Source: Aminobacter aganoensis (GTDB lineage: Bacteria > Pseudomonadota > Alphaproteobacteria > Rhizobiales > Rhizobiaceae). Taken from it: a DNA stretch of 64,000 bases. Positions 19,509 to 29,504 of the stretch are shown here, piece after piece. The translations under genes were made by a program, and so were the position numbers. The stretch covers positions 62,001-126,000 of the forward strand of contig NZ_JACHOU010000005.1 of NCBI RefSeq assembly GCF_014206975.1, given 5' to 3'. How positions within the stretch are numbered: position 1 is the first letter of the stretch; every line of letters starts with the position of its first letter. The notes beneath the pieces were generated by a model, which saw only the letters and a list, made by a program, of their open reading frames with translations, did not search any database and was not told where the DNA came from.

Positions 19509-20533
19509 CGGGTCCTTTCAGCCTCGGCGGCGATCTCGTCCAACATCGCCCTGACGGTTTCGACCTGCCGACGCGCGGCCTGGGCCTCCTGTCGCAGCCG
19601 CGCTGGGAGATCATCGGTCCCAAGCTCGGTGAAACTGGCGGAGCGGGCGGGGATGAAAGGATCGCTCCCCTCGGCTGCAAAACGCAGGGCGGGAGCGAAA
19701 TAGCCCTCCTCCTCCTCCAGCCCGAAGGCCAGGACCTGCGGCCGGTCCTCGCCCAGAAGCAGCAGTTCCACCAACATCGCATGCATCGGCAAGTGGCCGC
19801 TGCCCGACTGGCAGGCCAGATGCGCCCAGCCGCCGCGATCGGGCGTAACGAGGCAATCCTTGACATGCACCTCGGTGACATGGGGCGCCTGGGCGGCGAG
19901 TGCCGGCAGCGGCATCTCATGGGCGTTGGTCATGTTGGCGAAATCGAACAGCAGGCTGAGGCGCGGATTGGCGACGGCATGCAGGATGCAGATCAGTTCA
20001 TCCGACTGGAGGTCCTCATGCTGCTCGAGCGTGAACCGTAGCCGCCCCTGAGGGTCGAAGCTGTCCAACCGGCGAAGGTCCGCGACCGTCCAGTCGATGA
20101 TGTCGGAAACGCGTCCCTCGTAGCGCGGATAGCAGCGCAACGAAGTGGCGCCGGTGGCAAGGGCGATCCGCACGGCATCTGCAAGCCCGTCCGCCTCGGT
20201 CGTGCTGGTCTCGACATGCAGCTCCAGCCCGAGGTGGCTCACCGCCGCTCTATAGGTGCCCAGGGCTGCATCGGACATGCGGGCAAGGCATGCGCCTTCA
20301 CCATCCTCGACATGGACCTTCAGGCCGGCAAGGCCTTGCGCCTTGGCGAACTCGGCAAGGTGAAGCGGTGTCATGCCGCCGAAGCGCATGTTGAGATGAA
20401 AGGCATAGGCATGGGCAAAGAGCGGCGCGCTCGTCGCACGCGCGGCCAGCCGGGCGCGGCGTCCCGCCGGAAGCTGTGCGATACGTGTCCGCCAGTCGGC
20501 GGACTGCGCCGTGTTCCAGGGCATGTCGATCAA
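19505..20533 (-). CDS. Sugar-phosphate isomerase/epimerase-like TIM-barrel protein (AP_endonuc_2 fold)
   Basis: 342 residues; starts at 20533 or 20524 are both possible. The sequence shows the xylose-isomerase-like barrel pattern: FTLEQHEDLQSDEL with a metal-type Glu-His, LLFDFANMTNAHE with Asp and His, and VTEVHVKDC with a conserved His. These residues usually bind a divalent metal in epimerases and aldose-ketose isomerases. It sits between the ABC ATPase and a phosphatase, so it probably acts on the imported substrate. The substrate is unknown. Confidence 0.75.
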   Translation of the reverse strand: MIDMPWNTAQSADWRTRIAQLPAGRRARLAARATSAPLFAHAYAFHLNMRFGGMTPLHLAEFAKAQGLAGLKVHVEDGEGACLARMSDAALGTYRAAVSHLGLELHVETSTTEADGLADAVRIALATGATSLRCYPRYEGRVSDIIDWTVADLRRLDSFDPQGRLRFTLEQHEDLQSDELICILHAVANPRLSLLFDFANMTNAHEMPLPALAAQAPHVTEVHVKDCLVTPDRGGWAHLACQSGSGHLPMHAMLVELLLLGEDRPQVLAFGLEEEEGYFAPALRFAAEGSDPFIPARSASFTELGTDDLPARLRQEAQAARRQVETVRAMLDEIAAEAERTR

Positions 20534-20576
20534 TATGCCAGCTCCTTCGCTGGAGATGTCGAGGCTTCAAGCCCCA

Positions 20577-21635
20577 TCAGGCAGCGAGCACCAGAAGGTC
20601 GCGATGCGACATGCTGATATCGACCGGCGCACCGACCGATGGCGGCGGCCTGTCGGCCTGGTTGAACGTGTCGAGCGAGATGAAGCCGCCGCCCTCCACC
20701 GCGACGCGGACACGGAGCACCGGGCCAAGGAAATGCACCTCGGCGATCCGGCCCGGCAGGACGATGTCGCCCCCATCGCGCCCGAGCGCCACCGTCTCGG
20801 GCCGCAGCGCCAGGCTGATGCGCTCCCCGGCCCGCCCGGGCGCTGGCCTGCCCAGCGTCACCGGCACGCCGCCCAGCCTGACATGGCCGGCCGCGGCATC
20901 GACCAGGTCGGCATCGATGAGATTCAGCGTGCCGACGAACTCGGCGACAAAACGCGTCGCCGGCCGGTTGTAGATCTCGAACGGCGTGCCGACCTGGTCG
21001 GCGATGCCCTGATGCATGACCACCACGCGGTCCGACATCGACAGCGCCTCCTCCTGGTCATGGGTCACGAAGATCGTAGTGATGCCGAGGTCGCGCTGGA
21101 TGCGGCGGATCTCCTCGCGCAGGCTGACGCGGATCTTCGCGTCGAGCGCCGACAGCGGCTCGTCGAGCAGCAGCACCTGCGGGCGTGGCGCCAGCGCGCG
21201 GGCCAGCGCCACGCGCTGCTGCTGGCCGCCGGAGAGTTGGAAAGGATAGCGGCTGCCGAGTTGCGGCAGGCCGATCAGTTCCAGCATCTCGCCAACCCGC
21301 CTTGCGATCTCCGCCTTGCCCTGCCCGGCCACCCTGAGGCCGAAGCCGATGTTGTCGGCCACCGTCAGGTTCGGAAACAGCGCGTAGGCCTGGAACACCA
21401 TGCCGATCTTGCGGCGGTTGGCAGGCAGGCCCGTGATGTCGTGCCCATCGATACTGACGGCTCCCGATGTCGGCGTCTCGAAGCCGGCGACCATGCGCAG
21501 CACGGTGGTCTTGCCGCAGCCGGAAGGGCCGAGGAAGGACACGAACTCGCCCTTCTCTATTCCGAGGGTGAAATCCTGGACGACGCGCAGCGCGCCAAAG
21601 GACTTTTGCAGATGACGAATGTCGAGAAAGGCCAC
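20577..21635 (-). CDS. ABC importer ATPase, PotA/FbpC/PhnT type
   Basis: 352 residues from the GTG at 21635, three bases after the permease stop. Walker A is GPSGCGKTT, the signature is LSGGQQQR and Walker B is VLLLDEPLSALD. A C-terminal TOBE domain covers roughly residues 280-350. This is the ATPase class serving polyamine, ferric iron, thiamine and 2-aminoethylphosphonate importers. The matching permeases and binding protein are encoded upstream. Confidence 0.92.
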   Translation of the reverse strand: MAFLDIRHLQKSFGALRVVQDFTLGIEKGEFVSFLGPSGCGKTTVLRMVAGFETPTSGAVSIDGHDITGLPANRRKIGMVFQAYALFPNLTVADNIGFGLRVAGQGKAEIARRVGEMLELIGLPQLGSRYPFQLSGGQQQRVALARALAPRPQVLLLDEPLSALDAKIRVSLREEIRRIQRDLGITTIFVTHDQEEALSMSDRVVVMHQGIADQVGTPFEIYNRPATRFVAEFVGTLNLIDADLVDAAAGHVRLGGVPVTLGRPAPGRAGERISLALRPETVALGRDGGDIVLPGRIAEVHFLGPVLRVRVAVEGGGFISLDTFNQADRPPPSVGAPVDISMSHRDLLVLAA

Positions 21636-21637
21636 GG

Positions 21638-22426
21638 TCAGCGCCTCGCGGTGGAGAATTTGGAAAAGCGGGTGAAAAGCTGGATCAGCCCCATGCAGGC
21701 CCAGGTGATGACGAAGGCGACGACGGCGAGCGCCGAGGGCTCGTAGGCGCGGTTGCCACCCATCCAGACCATGTAGGGGCCGAAGGAATTGACGTTCAGC
21801 AGCGCCGCGAAGACGTATTCGCCGATGACGATGGCGAAGGTCAGGAAGGCCCCTGACAGAACCGAGACGAAGACGTTCGGCAGGATCACGACCGCAAGGA
21901 TGCGCGCCCAGCCGGCGCCGAGCGACTGTGCGGCCTCGGTGAGGCTGGCGATGTCGATGGTGCGCAGCCCCGTGTCCACCGAGCGGTACATGTAGGGCAG
22001 CGACAGCACGGCATAGCCGCAGAGCAGCAGGATGTTCGTGCCCCACCAGCTCCCGGTCAGCGGCAGTACCGAGGAGGTGTTGTAGATGCGGATGTAGCCG
22101 AAGACGATGACGATGGGCGGGATGACCAGCGGCAGCAGCGTGATGAACTCGATCGCCGGCCTCAGGCCCGGAAAGCGCAGGCGCACGAAATAGGCGGTCG
22201 GCACGACGAGCAGGATGCCGATGACGATGGTCAGCAAGGCCAGCGCGACCGAATAGCCGAAGGTCTGCTGGAACTGCGGATCGGCAAGCACGATGCGATA
22301 GGCTTCGAACGAATAGACCCCACGTTGCATGCGCATCGAGAAGTCGAACATGCCGACCAGCGGCAGCAGGAAATAGAGCCCGGCAAACACGACAGCGAGC
22401 CAGGACCAAAGCTGCTTTCCCGTCAT
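21638..22426 (-). CDS. ABC importer permease, PotC-like
   Basis: 262 residues from the ATG at 22426, which overlaps the upstream permease stop (ATGA). About six membrane helices and the EAA loop SLTEAAQSLGAGWARI place it with the polyamine/AEP-type permeases. A longer upstream frame is a shadow of the other permease. It pairs with the product of 22423-23307. Confidence 0.9.
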   Translation of the reverse strand: MTGKQLWSWLAVVFAGLYFLLPLVGMFDFSMRMQRGVYSFEAYRIVLADPQFQQTFGYSVALALLTIVIGILLVVPTAYFVRLRFPGLRPAIEFITLLPLVIPPIVIVFGYIRIYNTSSVLPLTGSWWGTNILLLCGYAVLSLPYMYRSVDTGLRTIDIASLTEAAQSLGAGWARILAVVILPNVFVSVLSGAFLTFAIVIGEYVFAALLNVNSFGPYMVWMGGNRAYEPSALAVVAFVITWACMGLIQLFTRFSKFSTARR

Positions 22427-23307
22427 TTGAGCCACCTTTCGGCACGCATGCGCAGGAGGATGTAGATGCCGTTGGCGATGGCCGTCAGAACGATCATCGC
22501 AAACGCGATGGCGTAGCCGAGATGCGGATCGTTGAGCACGTCGCCGCGGATCTGCGCGAAGAGCACGATGGGCGCGATCGACAGGGACGAACCGGTGAGC
22601 GCAATGGCCGTGGCCACCGCACCGAAGGCATTGGCAAACAGCAGAGCCAGCGTGCCGAGCAGCGAGGGCCACAGCACCGGCAGCGCCACCAGCCGCCAAT
22701 ATTGTGCCCCGGAAGCCCCGAGGCTCTCGGCCGCTTCCCGCCACTCACGCTTCAGCCCTTCCAGCGCGGGCGTGATGATCAGCACCATCAGCGGGATCTG
22801 GAAATAGAGATAGGTAAGCGCGAGGCCAAGGAAGGAGACGATGTTGAAGCCGCTGCCGTAGAGGTTGATGCCGAACCAGTTGCGCAACAGCATGGTGACG
22901 AAGCCGAGGCGTCCGAGCGTCGCGATGAAGGCGAAGGCGAGCGGCACGCCGGCGAAATTGGAGGCGACGCCGGAAAAGGTGAGGATGGCATTGCGCAGCG
23001 GGCGCGGCAGGTCGCCAAGGGTGATGGCGGCGGCGATGAGGAAGCCGAAAAGGCAGCCGAGCACCGCAGTCAGCAGGCTGAGCTCGATTGAGATCCAGAA
23101 GGCCGAGCGGATGGAGGGCGACAAGAGCTTGCCCAAGTTCTCCAGCGTGACCTGCCCCTGCGGGTTGCGGAAGGCACCGACGACGATGTTGAGCGTCGGC
23201 AAGATCAGGAACAGCAGGGCGAAGAGGAAGAAGGGGGCAACCCCCAACCAGCTGAGCATCTGCCTCGGCTGCCGCGCCGATGGCAGGGATAGGGCGATTG
23301 TCGTCAT
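22423..23307 (-). CDS. ABC importer permease, PotB-like
   Basis: 294 residues from the ATG at 23307. It has six membrane helices beginning with LGVAPFFLFALLFLILP and the EAA loop EWREAAESLGASGAQ. It is the first permease after the binding-protein gene and is coupled to the second by a 4-bp overlap. Confidence 0.9.
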   Translation of the reverse strand: MTTIALSLPSARQPRQMLSWLGVAPFFLFALLFLILPTLNIVVGAFRNPQGQVTLENLGKLLSPSIRSAFWISIELSLLTAVLGCLFGFLIAAAITLGDLPRPLRNAILTFSGVASNFAGVPLAFAFIATLGRLGFVTMLLRNWFGINLYGSGFNIVSFLGLALTYLYFQIPLMVLIITPALEGLKREWREAAESLGASGAQYWRLVALPVLWPSLLGTLALLFANAFGAVATAIALTGSSLSIAPIVLFAQIRGDVLNDPHLGYAIAFAMIVLTAIANGIYILLRMRAERWLK

Positions 23308-23375
23308 CGGAGTGTTCCCAACGGGCGCGATGGGGAAGGCCTGCCGCAGCAAGCCTTCCCGCTTTCTGCGCGTGC

Positions 23376-24482
23376 CTACTTGATGTTGGCGCCGACGACC
23401 TTGTCCCATCCCTCGACGATGGCAGTCTTGTTGGCGTCCAGCTCTTCGACGGCCGGGAAGATCGCCTTTTCATAGGCTTCGGCCGGCGGCAGCTTGTCGA
23501 GCAGTTCCTGCGGGAACTTTCCGGCCTTCAGCATGGCGGCAAAGCGCGCCGGGTGGCAGTAGCCCTTCAGCCAGCCGGTCTGGCCCTCGTCCGAATAGAG
23601 ATACTCCATCCAGAGCTTTGCCGCGTTCGGATGGGGTGCATAAGCCGAGATCGCCTGCACATAGACGCCGGCCACCACGCCGCTGGTCGGTACAACGACT
23701 TCCATCGGCGGGTTGCCGTTCAACGAGTCGCGCCAGGCAAGCAGGTTGTAGTCCCAGGCGGCGACGATCGGCGTCTGGCCCTGTGCGATGGTGCCGGCCT
23801 TGCCGAGCACCGGCACGAAGTTGCCGGCCTTGTTCAGCTCGGCAAACAGTTCCAGTCCCTTGGCGCCGGATTCGGCACCCGGCTTGGCACCGCGCGAGAT
23901 GCCCGCCGACATCAGCGCGAGGATCGCCTGCGCCGAGGAGCGCGGGTCGCCGGTAAGCGCCACCGCACCGGAATATTCGGGCTTGGAAAGCTCCGACCAG
24001 TCGGCCGGCGCCGTCTGCAGCAGGTCCTTGTTCACGCCGAAGGCCATGACGCCGTAATAATCGCCATACCAGTAGCCGTCGGCATCCTTGATGTTGTCGG
24101 GGATCTCGTCCCAGGTGGCGACCTTGTAGGGCTGCAGCAAGCCTTCCTTGGCGGCAGTGGGTGCAAAGGCGAGGCCGAGGTCGACGACGTCGGGGGCCTG
24201 CGAGCCGGTGTTGCCCTTGTTGGCGCGGATCGCCTCCAGTTCGTCGGCCGTGCCGGCATCGGGGTTCAGCTCGTTGACCGTGATGCCGGGATACTTCGCC
24301 TTGAAGCTGGAAATGACCTCGCCGTAATTGCACCAGTCATGCGGCAAGGCAATGACCGTCAGCATGCCTTCCTTGGTCGCTGCGTCCACGAGGTCTTGCG
24401 CGGGCTCTGCCCAGCCGACCGTCGGCAAGGCCGCCGCGAGGGCGAGCGCGGAAACGAATGCGCGCGAGATGATGCGGTTCAT
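23376..24482 (-). CDS. ABC importer periplasmic binding protein, polyamine/AEP-like
   Basis: 368 residues with a Sec signal peptide (SRAFVSALALAAALPTVGWA). The mature part follows the SBP_bac_1/6 pattern of polyamine, iron and phosphonate binding proteins, with YYGVMAFGVNKDLL, PRSSAQAILAL and a late LWMEYLYSDEGQ. It is the first gene of an operon running to 18723. A basic ligand is possible, given the acidic residues, but I cannot name it. It diverges from a MocR-type regulator. Confidence 0.88.
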   Translation of the reverse strand: MNRIISRAFVSALALAAALPTVGWAEPAQDLVDAATKEGMLTVIALPHDWCNYGEVISSFKAKYPGITVNELNPDAGTADELEAIRANKGNTGSQAPDVVDLGLAFAPTAAKEGLLQPYKVATWDEIPDNIKDADGYWYGDYYGVMAFGVNKDLLQTAPADWSELSKPEYSGAVALTGDPRSSAQAILALMSAGISRGAKPGAESGAKGLELFAELNKAGNFVPVLGKAGTIAQGQTPIVAAWDYNLLAWRDSLNGNPPMEVVVPTSGVVAGVYVQAISAYAPHPNAAKLWMEYLYSDEGQTGWLKGYCHPARFAAMLKAGKFPQELLDKLPPAEAYEKAIFPAVEELDANKTAIVEGWDKVVGANIK

Positions 24483-24644
24483 GAAGTCCTCCTGTTGACC
24501 GTCAGCGACGGTTCGTGGGCAATGGCTGCGTTGATCCTTGCATCCGGCCGTCGGCCTTGCCGTTCACGCCGGTTCCCCTGGCACCTGTCTGCGTCCCGTG
24601 GGGCTGCATCGGTGCGTTCTCGTGTAGGCAGAGCATGTAACAAT

Positions 24645-24665
24645 TGGACAACAATCAAACGTCCA
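24645..24665. promoter_or_regulatory. Candidate MocR operator TGGAC-N11-GTCCA
   Basis: Perfect 5-bp inverted repeat, 21 bp overall, immediately before the MocR start at 24671 and in the divergent region shared with the ABC operon. An autoregulatory site in this position is usual for MocR/GntR proteins. Assignment is by position and symmetry only. Confidence 0.45.
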
Positions 24666-24670
24666 TTATC

Positions 24671-26173
24671 ATGCATTCAACTAGACCAATTTTAGGATGC
24701 CCCTTGGCCAAGCAGTTCGAAGGCCCGATCCTGCCCTTCCTTCGCCTCGAAGGTTCCGCGTCCCTGCCGAAGTTCAGGCAGGTGCAGGACCAATTGCGCA
24801 CGGCGATCCTGCGCGGGCACCTCAGGGCCGGCACCCGCCTGCCGGCAAGCCGCATCCTGGCACAGGAGCTGGGCCTGTCGCGCCAGACGCTGGTTCGCGT
24901 CCTGGAAAACCTGAAGGCGGAAGGGTATCTGGAGGCGCGACAGGGTGCCGGCACATTCGTTTCGACCGCCCTGCCCCATCAACGCCCACAGCCACGCGCC
25001 GAGCAACCGTTGGGCGATGCACCGCCGCGGCTGTCGCGGATCGGCACACAGGCGGGTGGCGTGTCGGCGGAGATCGGCAGGATGGAGCATCGGCCCTTCC
25101 TGCCCAACCAGCCGGCGCTCGACCGCTTTCCCTTCGCCCTCTGGCGCAAATGCTGGAATGCGGTGACGCGCAGCGGCAAGGCGGCGATGGGCTATGGCGA
25201 TATCGCGGGCGAGCTGGTGTTGCGACAGCGGATCGCCGAGTACCTCGCCCTGCATCGGCGCGATCCCTGCGACCCCGAGCAGATCGTCATCACGCCGGGA
25301 GGACACGCGGCGTTCACGCTCGCGGCTCTGGCGCTCGCAAATCCCGGCGACGGCATCTGGTTCGAGGATCCTGGCCCCGTCACCACAAGCAACCTTTTCC
25401 GCACGCTTGGCCTGGACCTCTGCCCTGTGGATGTCGATGCAGATGGCATGGATGTCGCCGGCGCCATGGCGCGCCACCCCGATGTGCGGCTCGCCTTCGT
25501 CATGCCTTCGCGACACCATCCGCTTGGGGTGACGCTCTCGCTACCGCGCCGGCTCGCGCTGCTGGAATGGGCCCGGATCAACGACGCCTGGATCATCGAG
25601 GACGATTATGACAGCGAGTTCCGCTACGACGGCGCGCCGCTGCCTTCGATGCGTTCCATCGACAGCCATGGCCGGGTGATCTATGCGGGCAGCTTCAGCA
25701 AGGCGCTCTATCCGGGCATCCGCATCGGCTACCTCGTACTGCCTCCGGCGCTCATCGGCGCCTTCCGCAACCTTGCCGGCCTCATCCATCGCAGCGTACC
25801 GGTGGAAACCCAGCTCGTGCTGGCCGAGTTCATCGGAGGCGGGCATTTCGCCAGCCATCTGCGCCGCATGCGCAGCCTTTATGCCGAGCGCCGCGAGGCG
25901 TTCAAGGACGCCGGTCAGACGGCCCTCGCCGGCCTTGCCAGCATCGACTGTTCCGAGAGCGGGCTCAACGCGCTCGCCTGGCTGGAAGGCGGGCGAGAAG
26001 ATCGGGCAGCCCATCGCGCCGCGATCGAGGCCGGGCTGCAATGTTATCCGCTGTCCGACTATGCGATCGGCCCGACCCGGCCCGACGCGCTTATCCTCGG
26101 CTATGCCGGCGTTCCGGCAGAACGCATGAAGCCTTATCTCGATCGCCTCGCCGAGGCACTCGCCCGGCTGTGA
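24671..26173 (+). CDS. MocR/PdxR-type regulator (GntR HTH fused to a PLP aminotransferase fold)
   Basis: 500 residues from the ATG at 24671; an in-frame TTG at 24644 lies inside the candidate operator. The GntR winged helix covers about residues 25-95 (GTRLPASRILAQELGLSRQT). A fold-type I aminotransferase domain follows, with the Asn/Asp/Lys set: EDDYDSEFRY and the PLP lysine in YAGSFSKALYPG. MocR proteins use PLP and often an amino compound as effector. It is divergent from the ABC/TIM-barrel/phosphatase operon and convergent with the GMC-enzyme operon. Confidence 0.9.
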   Translation: MHSTRPILGCPLAKQFEGPILPFLRLEGSASLPKFRQVQDQLRTAILRGHLRAGTRLPASRILAQELGLSRQTLVRVLENLKAEGYLEARQGAGTFVSTALPHQRPQPRAEQPLGDAPPRLSRIGTQAGGVSAEIGRMEHRPFLPNQPALDRFPFALWRKCWNAVTRSGKAAMGYGDIAGELVLRQRIAEYLALHRRDPCDPEQIVITPGGHAAFTLAALALANPGDGIWFEDPGPVTTSNLFRTLGLDLCPVDVDADGMDVAGAMARHPDVRLAFVMPSRHHPLGVTLSLPRRLALLEWARINDAWIIEDDYDSEFRYDGAPLPSMRSIDSHGRVIYAGSFSKALYPGIRIGYLVLPPALIGAFRNLAGLIHRSVPVETQLVLAEFIGGGHFASHLRRMRSLYAERREAFKDAGQTALAGLASIDCSESGLNALAWLEGGREDRAAHRAAIEAGLQCYPLSDYAIGPTRPDALILGYAGVPAERMKPYLDRLAEALARL

Positions 26174-26343
26174 GACCGCCGCGCCAGGGCTGAGGCAAAC
26201 ATACCAAGGAATCGGGCTTGTAGCCGACGAAGCAAGGCCACGATGAAAGGCGCCCGATCGTGAGGCGCCTCCGATCCGTCACGACCCTGTTGGCAGACCA
26301 CATAGCCTATTCCACGTTCCACCATCCCCGTGCTCCCGACAAC

Positions 26344-28023
26344 TCAGTGTTGGACGGCGCGCAAGGGATTGCCGCTGCGCTGGCTGACCCCGACGCCAGG
26401 GGCAATGCCGACCGGCGCATTGGAGGCGGCAAGCAGCGGCTTTCCGCGCACGATGTCGGAAGCGCGTTCGGCGAGCATGATGGTCGGCGCGTTGAGGTTG
26501 GCGTTCGGCTCCGCTGGGAACACCGAACTGTCGATGACCCTGAGCCCTTCGAGACCGTGAACCTTGAGGTCGCTGTTCACCACGGCCATGGCATCCTCGC
26601 CCATACGGCAGGAGCCGCAGGGATGGTAGGTGCTTTCCATGGTCTCGCGCACCCAGGCGTCGATCTCGTCGTTGCGGCGCACATCCTTGCCGGGGGCAAT
26701 CTCCTCGCCACGGAACCTGTCGAAGGCCGGCTGGGCGACGATTTCGCGGGTCAGCCGCAGGCAACGACGAAAGCCCTCGCGATCCTCCTCGCGGTCGAGA
26801 TAGTTGAAGAGGATGTCCGGTTGCTCGTGCGCCTCGGGCGAGCGCAGGCGCACATGGCCTCGGCTTTTCGGCTTGTTCGGCCCGGTCAGCACCATGAAGC
26901 CGTGGCCGTCGAGCGGCTTCTTGCCATCGTAACGCATCGCGGCAGGCAGGAAATGGAACTGGATGTCGGGCCATTCGAGCGCGGCATCGGAGCGGATGAA
27001 ACCGCCGCTCTCGAAATGGTTGGAGACCGAAAGTCCCTTCTTGAACAGCAGCCATTCGGCGCCGATGAGCGCGCGGCTGAGGAGCCCCATCTTGCCGTTG
27101 AGCGTGATCGGCTCCTTGCAGGCGTACTGGATGTAGACCTCGGAATGATCCTGGAGGTTCTCGCCGACGCCGGGCAGATCGTGCAGCACCTCGACGCCCG
27201 CCTGCTGCAGCACCGACGCCGGGCCGATGCCGGAGCGTTGCAGAAGATGTGGCGAGCCGATCGGGCCGGAGGAAATGAGCACCTCTCGGCTCGCCTTGGC
27301 CACGACGCGTTCGCCGCCGAGTTCATACTCGACGCCGACGGCCCGCTTGCCCTCGAGCAGCACGCGCCGCGTCATGGCATGGGTGACCACGGTGAGGTTC
27401 GGCCGGCTCATCGCCGGCTTCAGATAGGCATTGGCGGTCGACCAGCGCACGCCGTCCTTGACGGTCATGTGCATCGGGCCGAAACCTTCCTGCATATGGC
27501 CGTTGGGATCCTCCGTCGTGATGTAGCCCGCCTCGTGGCCGGCATCGACGAAGGCCTTGTAGAGCGGGTTCTGCATCTTGTTGCCGGCATTGGTGGCGAG
27601 CGGGCCGGTGCCGCCGCGATAGGCGTCGCCCCCGTCCTGCCAGTTTTCGGCGCGCTGGAAATAGGGCAGGCAGTTGGCGTAGCGCCAGCCCCGCGCTCCC
27701 AGCTCCTCCCACTCGTCGAAGTCGCGGGCGTGGCCGCGCATGTAGACCATCCCGTTGATCGAGGAGGAACCGCCGATGACCTTTCCGCGCGGGCAATGGA
27801 CCCTGCGGCCGTCGAGACCCGGCTCCGGCAGGGTCATGTATTTCCAGTTGTACTTGGTGCCGTTCATCGGGATGGACAGCGCCGTCGGCATCTGGATGAA
27901 GACGGACTTGTCGCTGCCGCCGTATTCGAGGACCAGGACCTTCGTGGCCGGATCTTCCGAAAGACGATTGGCAAGCACGCAGCCGGCCGATCCGGCGCCG
28001 ATGATGATGTAGTCGTAGGTCAT
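26344..28023 (-). CDS. GMC-family FAD alcohol dehydrogenase (choline dehydrogenase-like)
   Basis: 559 residues from the ATG at 28023 (AGGTG upstream); a GTG at 28032 is the alternative. The FAD motif is [19 protein letters not shown]. The GMC signatures are [20 protein letters not shown] and [17 protein letters not shown]. The catalytic pair is the His of [12 protein letters not shown] and the Asn of NLNAPTIML. Members oxidise choline and other primary alcohols to aldehydes. Last gene of the agmatinase-ALDH-microprotein-NCS1 operon, it would supply aldehyde to that ALDH. BetA activity is possible, but no betaine genes accompany it. Confidence 0.88.
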   Translation of the reverse strand: MTYDYIIIGAGSAGCVLANRLSEDPATKVLVLEYGGSDKSVFIQMPTALSIPMNGTKYNWKYMTLPEPGLDGRRVHCPRGKVIGGSSSINGMVYMRGHARDFDEWEELGARGWRYANCLPYFQRAENWQDGGDAYRGGTGPLATNAGNKMQNPLYKAFVDAGHEAGYITTEDPNGHMQEGFGPMHMTVKDGVRWSTANAYLKPAMSRPNLTVVTHAMTRRVLLEGKRAVGVEYELGGERVVAKASREVLISSGPIGSPHLLQRSGIGPASVLQQAGVEVLHDLPGVGENLQDHSEVYIQYACKEPITLNGKMGLLSRALIGAEWLLFKKGLSVSNHFESGGFIRSDAALEWPDIQFHFLPAAMRYDGKKPLDGHGFMVLTGPNKPKSRGHVRLRSPEAHEQPDILFNYLDREEDREGFRRCLRLTREIVAQPAFDRFRGEEIAPGKDVRRNDEIDAWVRETMESTYHPCGSCRMGEDAMAVVNSDLKVHGLEGLRVIDSSVFPAEPNANLNAPTIMLAERASDIVRGKPLLAASNAPVGIAPGVGVSQRSGNPLRAVQH

Positions 28024-28039
28024 GGCGGTCACCTAAGAG

Positions 28040-29503
28040 TTACGGATAGAGACCCCAGCCGCGCCCGCGGGCAAACAGCCGGGTCAGGACATAGTGAACG
28101 CCACCGGCAGCGAGGCAGGACGGCACGGAGGCGGTCAGGTATTTGAAGGCGGGAATGCTCGCGAGCGTCTGCGGATTGAAGATCATCACATAGACGACGA
28201 AGCCGACGGCAAGTGCTGCGAGCCCGATCGGGTTGAAACCGGCGCAGAAATGGTAGGGACCGTTTTCCTGCGGGCCGTGCAGGCTGCGCATGTCCAGCTT
28301 CTGGCCACGCAGGAAGAAGTAATCGGCGATGCCGATGCCGGCGAGCGCCGAATTGAGCGCCGACGTCCAGACGAGGAAGATGAAGAAGCCGTCATACATC
28401 TGCGGATAGAAGATCACGAGGCCGAGCGGGATGAGACAGAACAGGAAGAGGATCGCGCCCCAGGAAATGGCGCGCACCGACGCCGTTCCCACCTGCCGGA
28501 GACCGACGATCGAGGTGTAGAGGATGTTCGCCATCGAGGTCATGTTGGCGAAGGCGACAAAGAGCAGTGCGATGATGCCGATCATCGGGCCGGCAATCTT
28601 GGTCATCCAGATCGTCGGATCGCTTTCGCCGAGGGCCACGGCGGCGAGCAGGCCGACGATTTCGCCGAGGGCTGCCGCACCGAAGATGCCGAGGATGTTC
28701 GGCCAGAAGGCGGTGCGCTCGTTCTTGGTCAGACGCGCCAGGTTGCCGATGTAGGGCCACCAGGAGAAGCCCGCGGCAAGGTTGACCTCGACCGCAATGA
28801 TGAAGTTGAGCGTGTCGTCCTCGAAGGGCGGGGCAAGCGCCGGCATCGCCAGGAGTTCGGCAAAGGAACGGTTCTGGAGGATGAGGTAGAGCATCACGAT
28901 CATCAGGATCACCAGCGCGGGCGAGACGACCATGTTGAAGAACTTGATCGATGTCGGCCCCTTGGCAACGATGAACCAGGTGACGAGGATCGCGCCGACG
29001 GCGGCGATAACCATCTTGATGCCGGTCGGATTGGCCGCCTCGCCCGCGCTGAGCGCAGCGAGGCCGTCGATCGAGCGGCCGAACATCATGGCAAGCACGG
29101 CAAGCCAGCCCATGGTGAGCACGACAACGGCGAGCACATAGACGACGCGGCTGCCATTGTAGCCGAACTGGCTGCGCAGCGCGACGAACTGCTCGATGCC
29201 GTAGCGGCCGGAAAGCGGCGTGGTGGCCAGCGCCGTCAGCACGACGCCGACGATGTTGCCGATGACGATGGCCGCTATGCCTTCCTTCGGCCCGACGAAA
29301 AGGCCGATGGCGCCGCCGATCAGGAAGGCCCACGTGGCGATGGCAAGTGCCGAGTTGGCGTAAGTGAATTCCCAGAAGCCCCAGAGCCTTTCGGAAGGCA
29401 GGAGCGGCGCATCGCCGCGTTCGGCGGCATCGCGATTGCGGGCGGCTTCCTGGCGCTCGGCCGCAGCCGCCCCGAGCCCGGCATTGAAGGCGTGATCGGT
29501 CAT
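28040..29503 (-). CDS. NCS1-family permease (cytosine/purine/allantoin permease type), ureohydrolase-linked
   Basis: 487 residues with about 12 membrane helices. The NCS1 pattern is clear: WEFTYANSALAIATWAFLIGG in helix 1, LARLTKNERTAFWPN after the helix-6 region and a late IADYFFLRGQ. NCS1 carriers import nucleobases, hydantoins, allantoin or related ureido/guanidino compounds with H+ or Na+. The gene starts one base after the stop of a single-TM microprotein gene (TGA-G-ATG). Its operon also encodes a ureohydrolase, ALDH and GMC enzyme, so a guanidino substrate is a reasonable inference. Confidence 0.88.
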   Translation of the reverse strand: MTDHAFNAGLGAAAAERQEAARNRDAAERGDAPLLPSERLWGFWEFTYANSALAIATWAFLIGGAIGLFVGPKEGIAAIVIGNIVGVVLTALATTPLSGRYGIEQFVALRSQFGYNGSRVVYVLAVVVLTMGWLAVLAMMFGRSIDGLAALSAGEAANPTGIKMVIAAVGAILVTWFIVAKGPTSIKFFNMVVSPALVILMIVMLYLILQNRSFAELLAMPALAPPFEDDTLNFIIAVEVNLAAGFSWWPYIGNLARLTKNERTAFWPNILGIFGAAALGEIVGLLAAVALGESDPTIWMTKIAGPMIGIIALLFVAFANMTSMANILYTSIVGLRQVGTASVRAISWGAILFLFCLIPLGLVIFYPQMYDGFFIFLVWTSALNSALAGIGIADYFFLRGQKLDMRSLHGPQENGPYHFCAGFNPIGLAALAVGFVVYVMIFNPQTLASIPAFKYLTASVPSCLAAGGVHYVLTRLFARGRGWGLYP

Positions 29504-29504
29504 C

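Noticed and set aside
26344-28023. Calling the GMC enzyme betA with betaine synthesis role
   Set aside because: No betB/betI arrangement, and the operon contains a ureohydrolase and NCS1 permease; only a GMC family call is safe.
26260-28146. 628-codon open frame on the plus strand across the GMC gene
   Set aside because: Antisense shadow; the minus strand carries an unmistakable GMC oxidoreductase.
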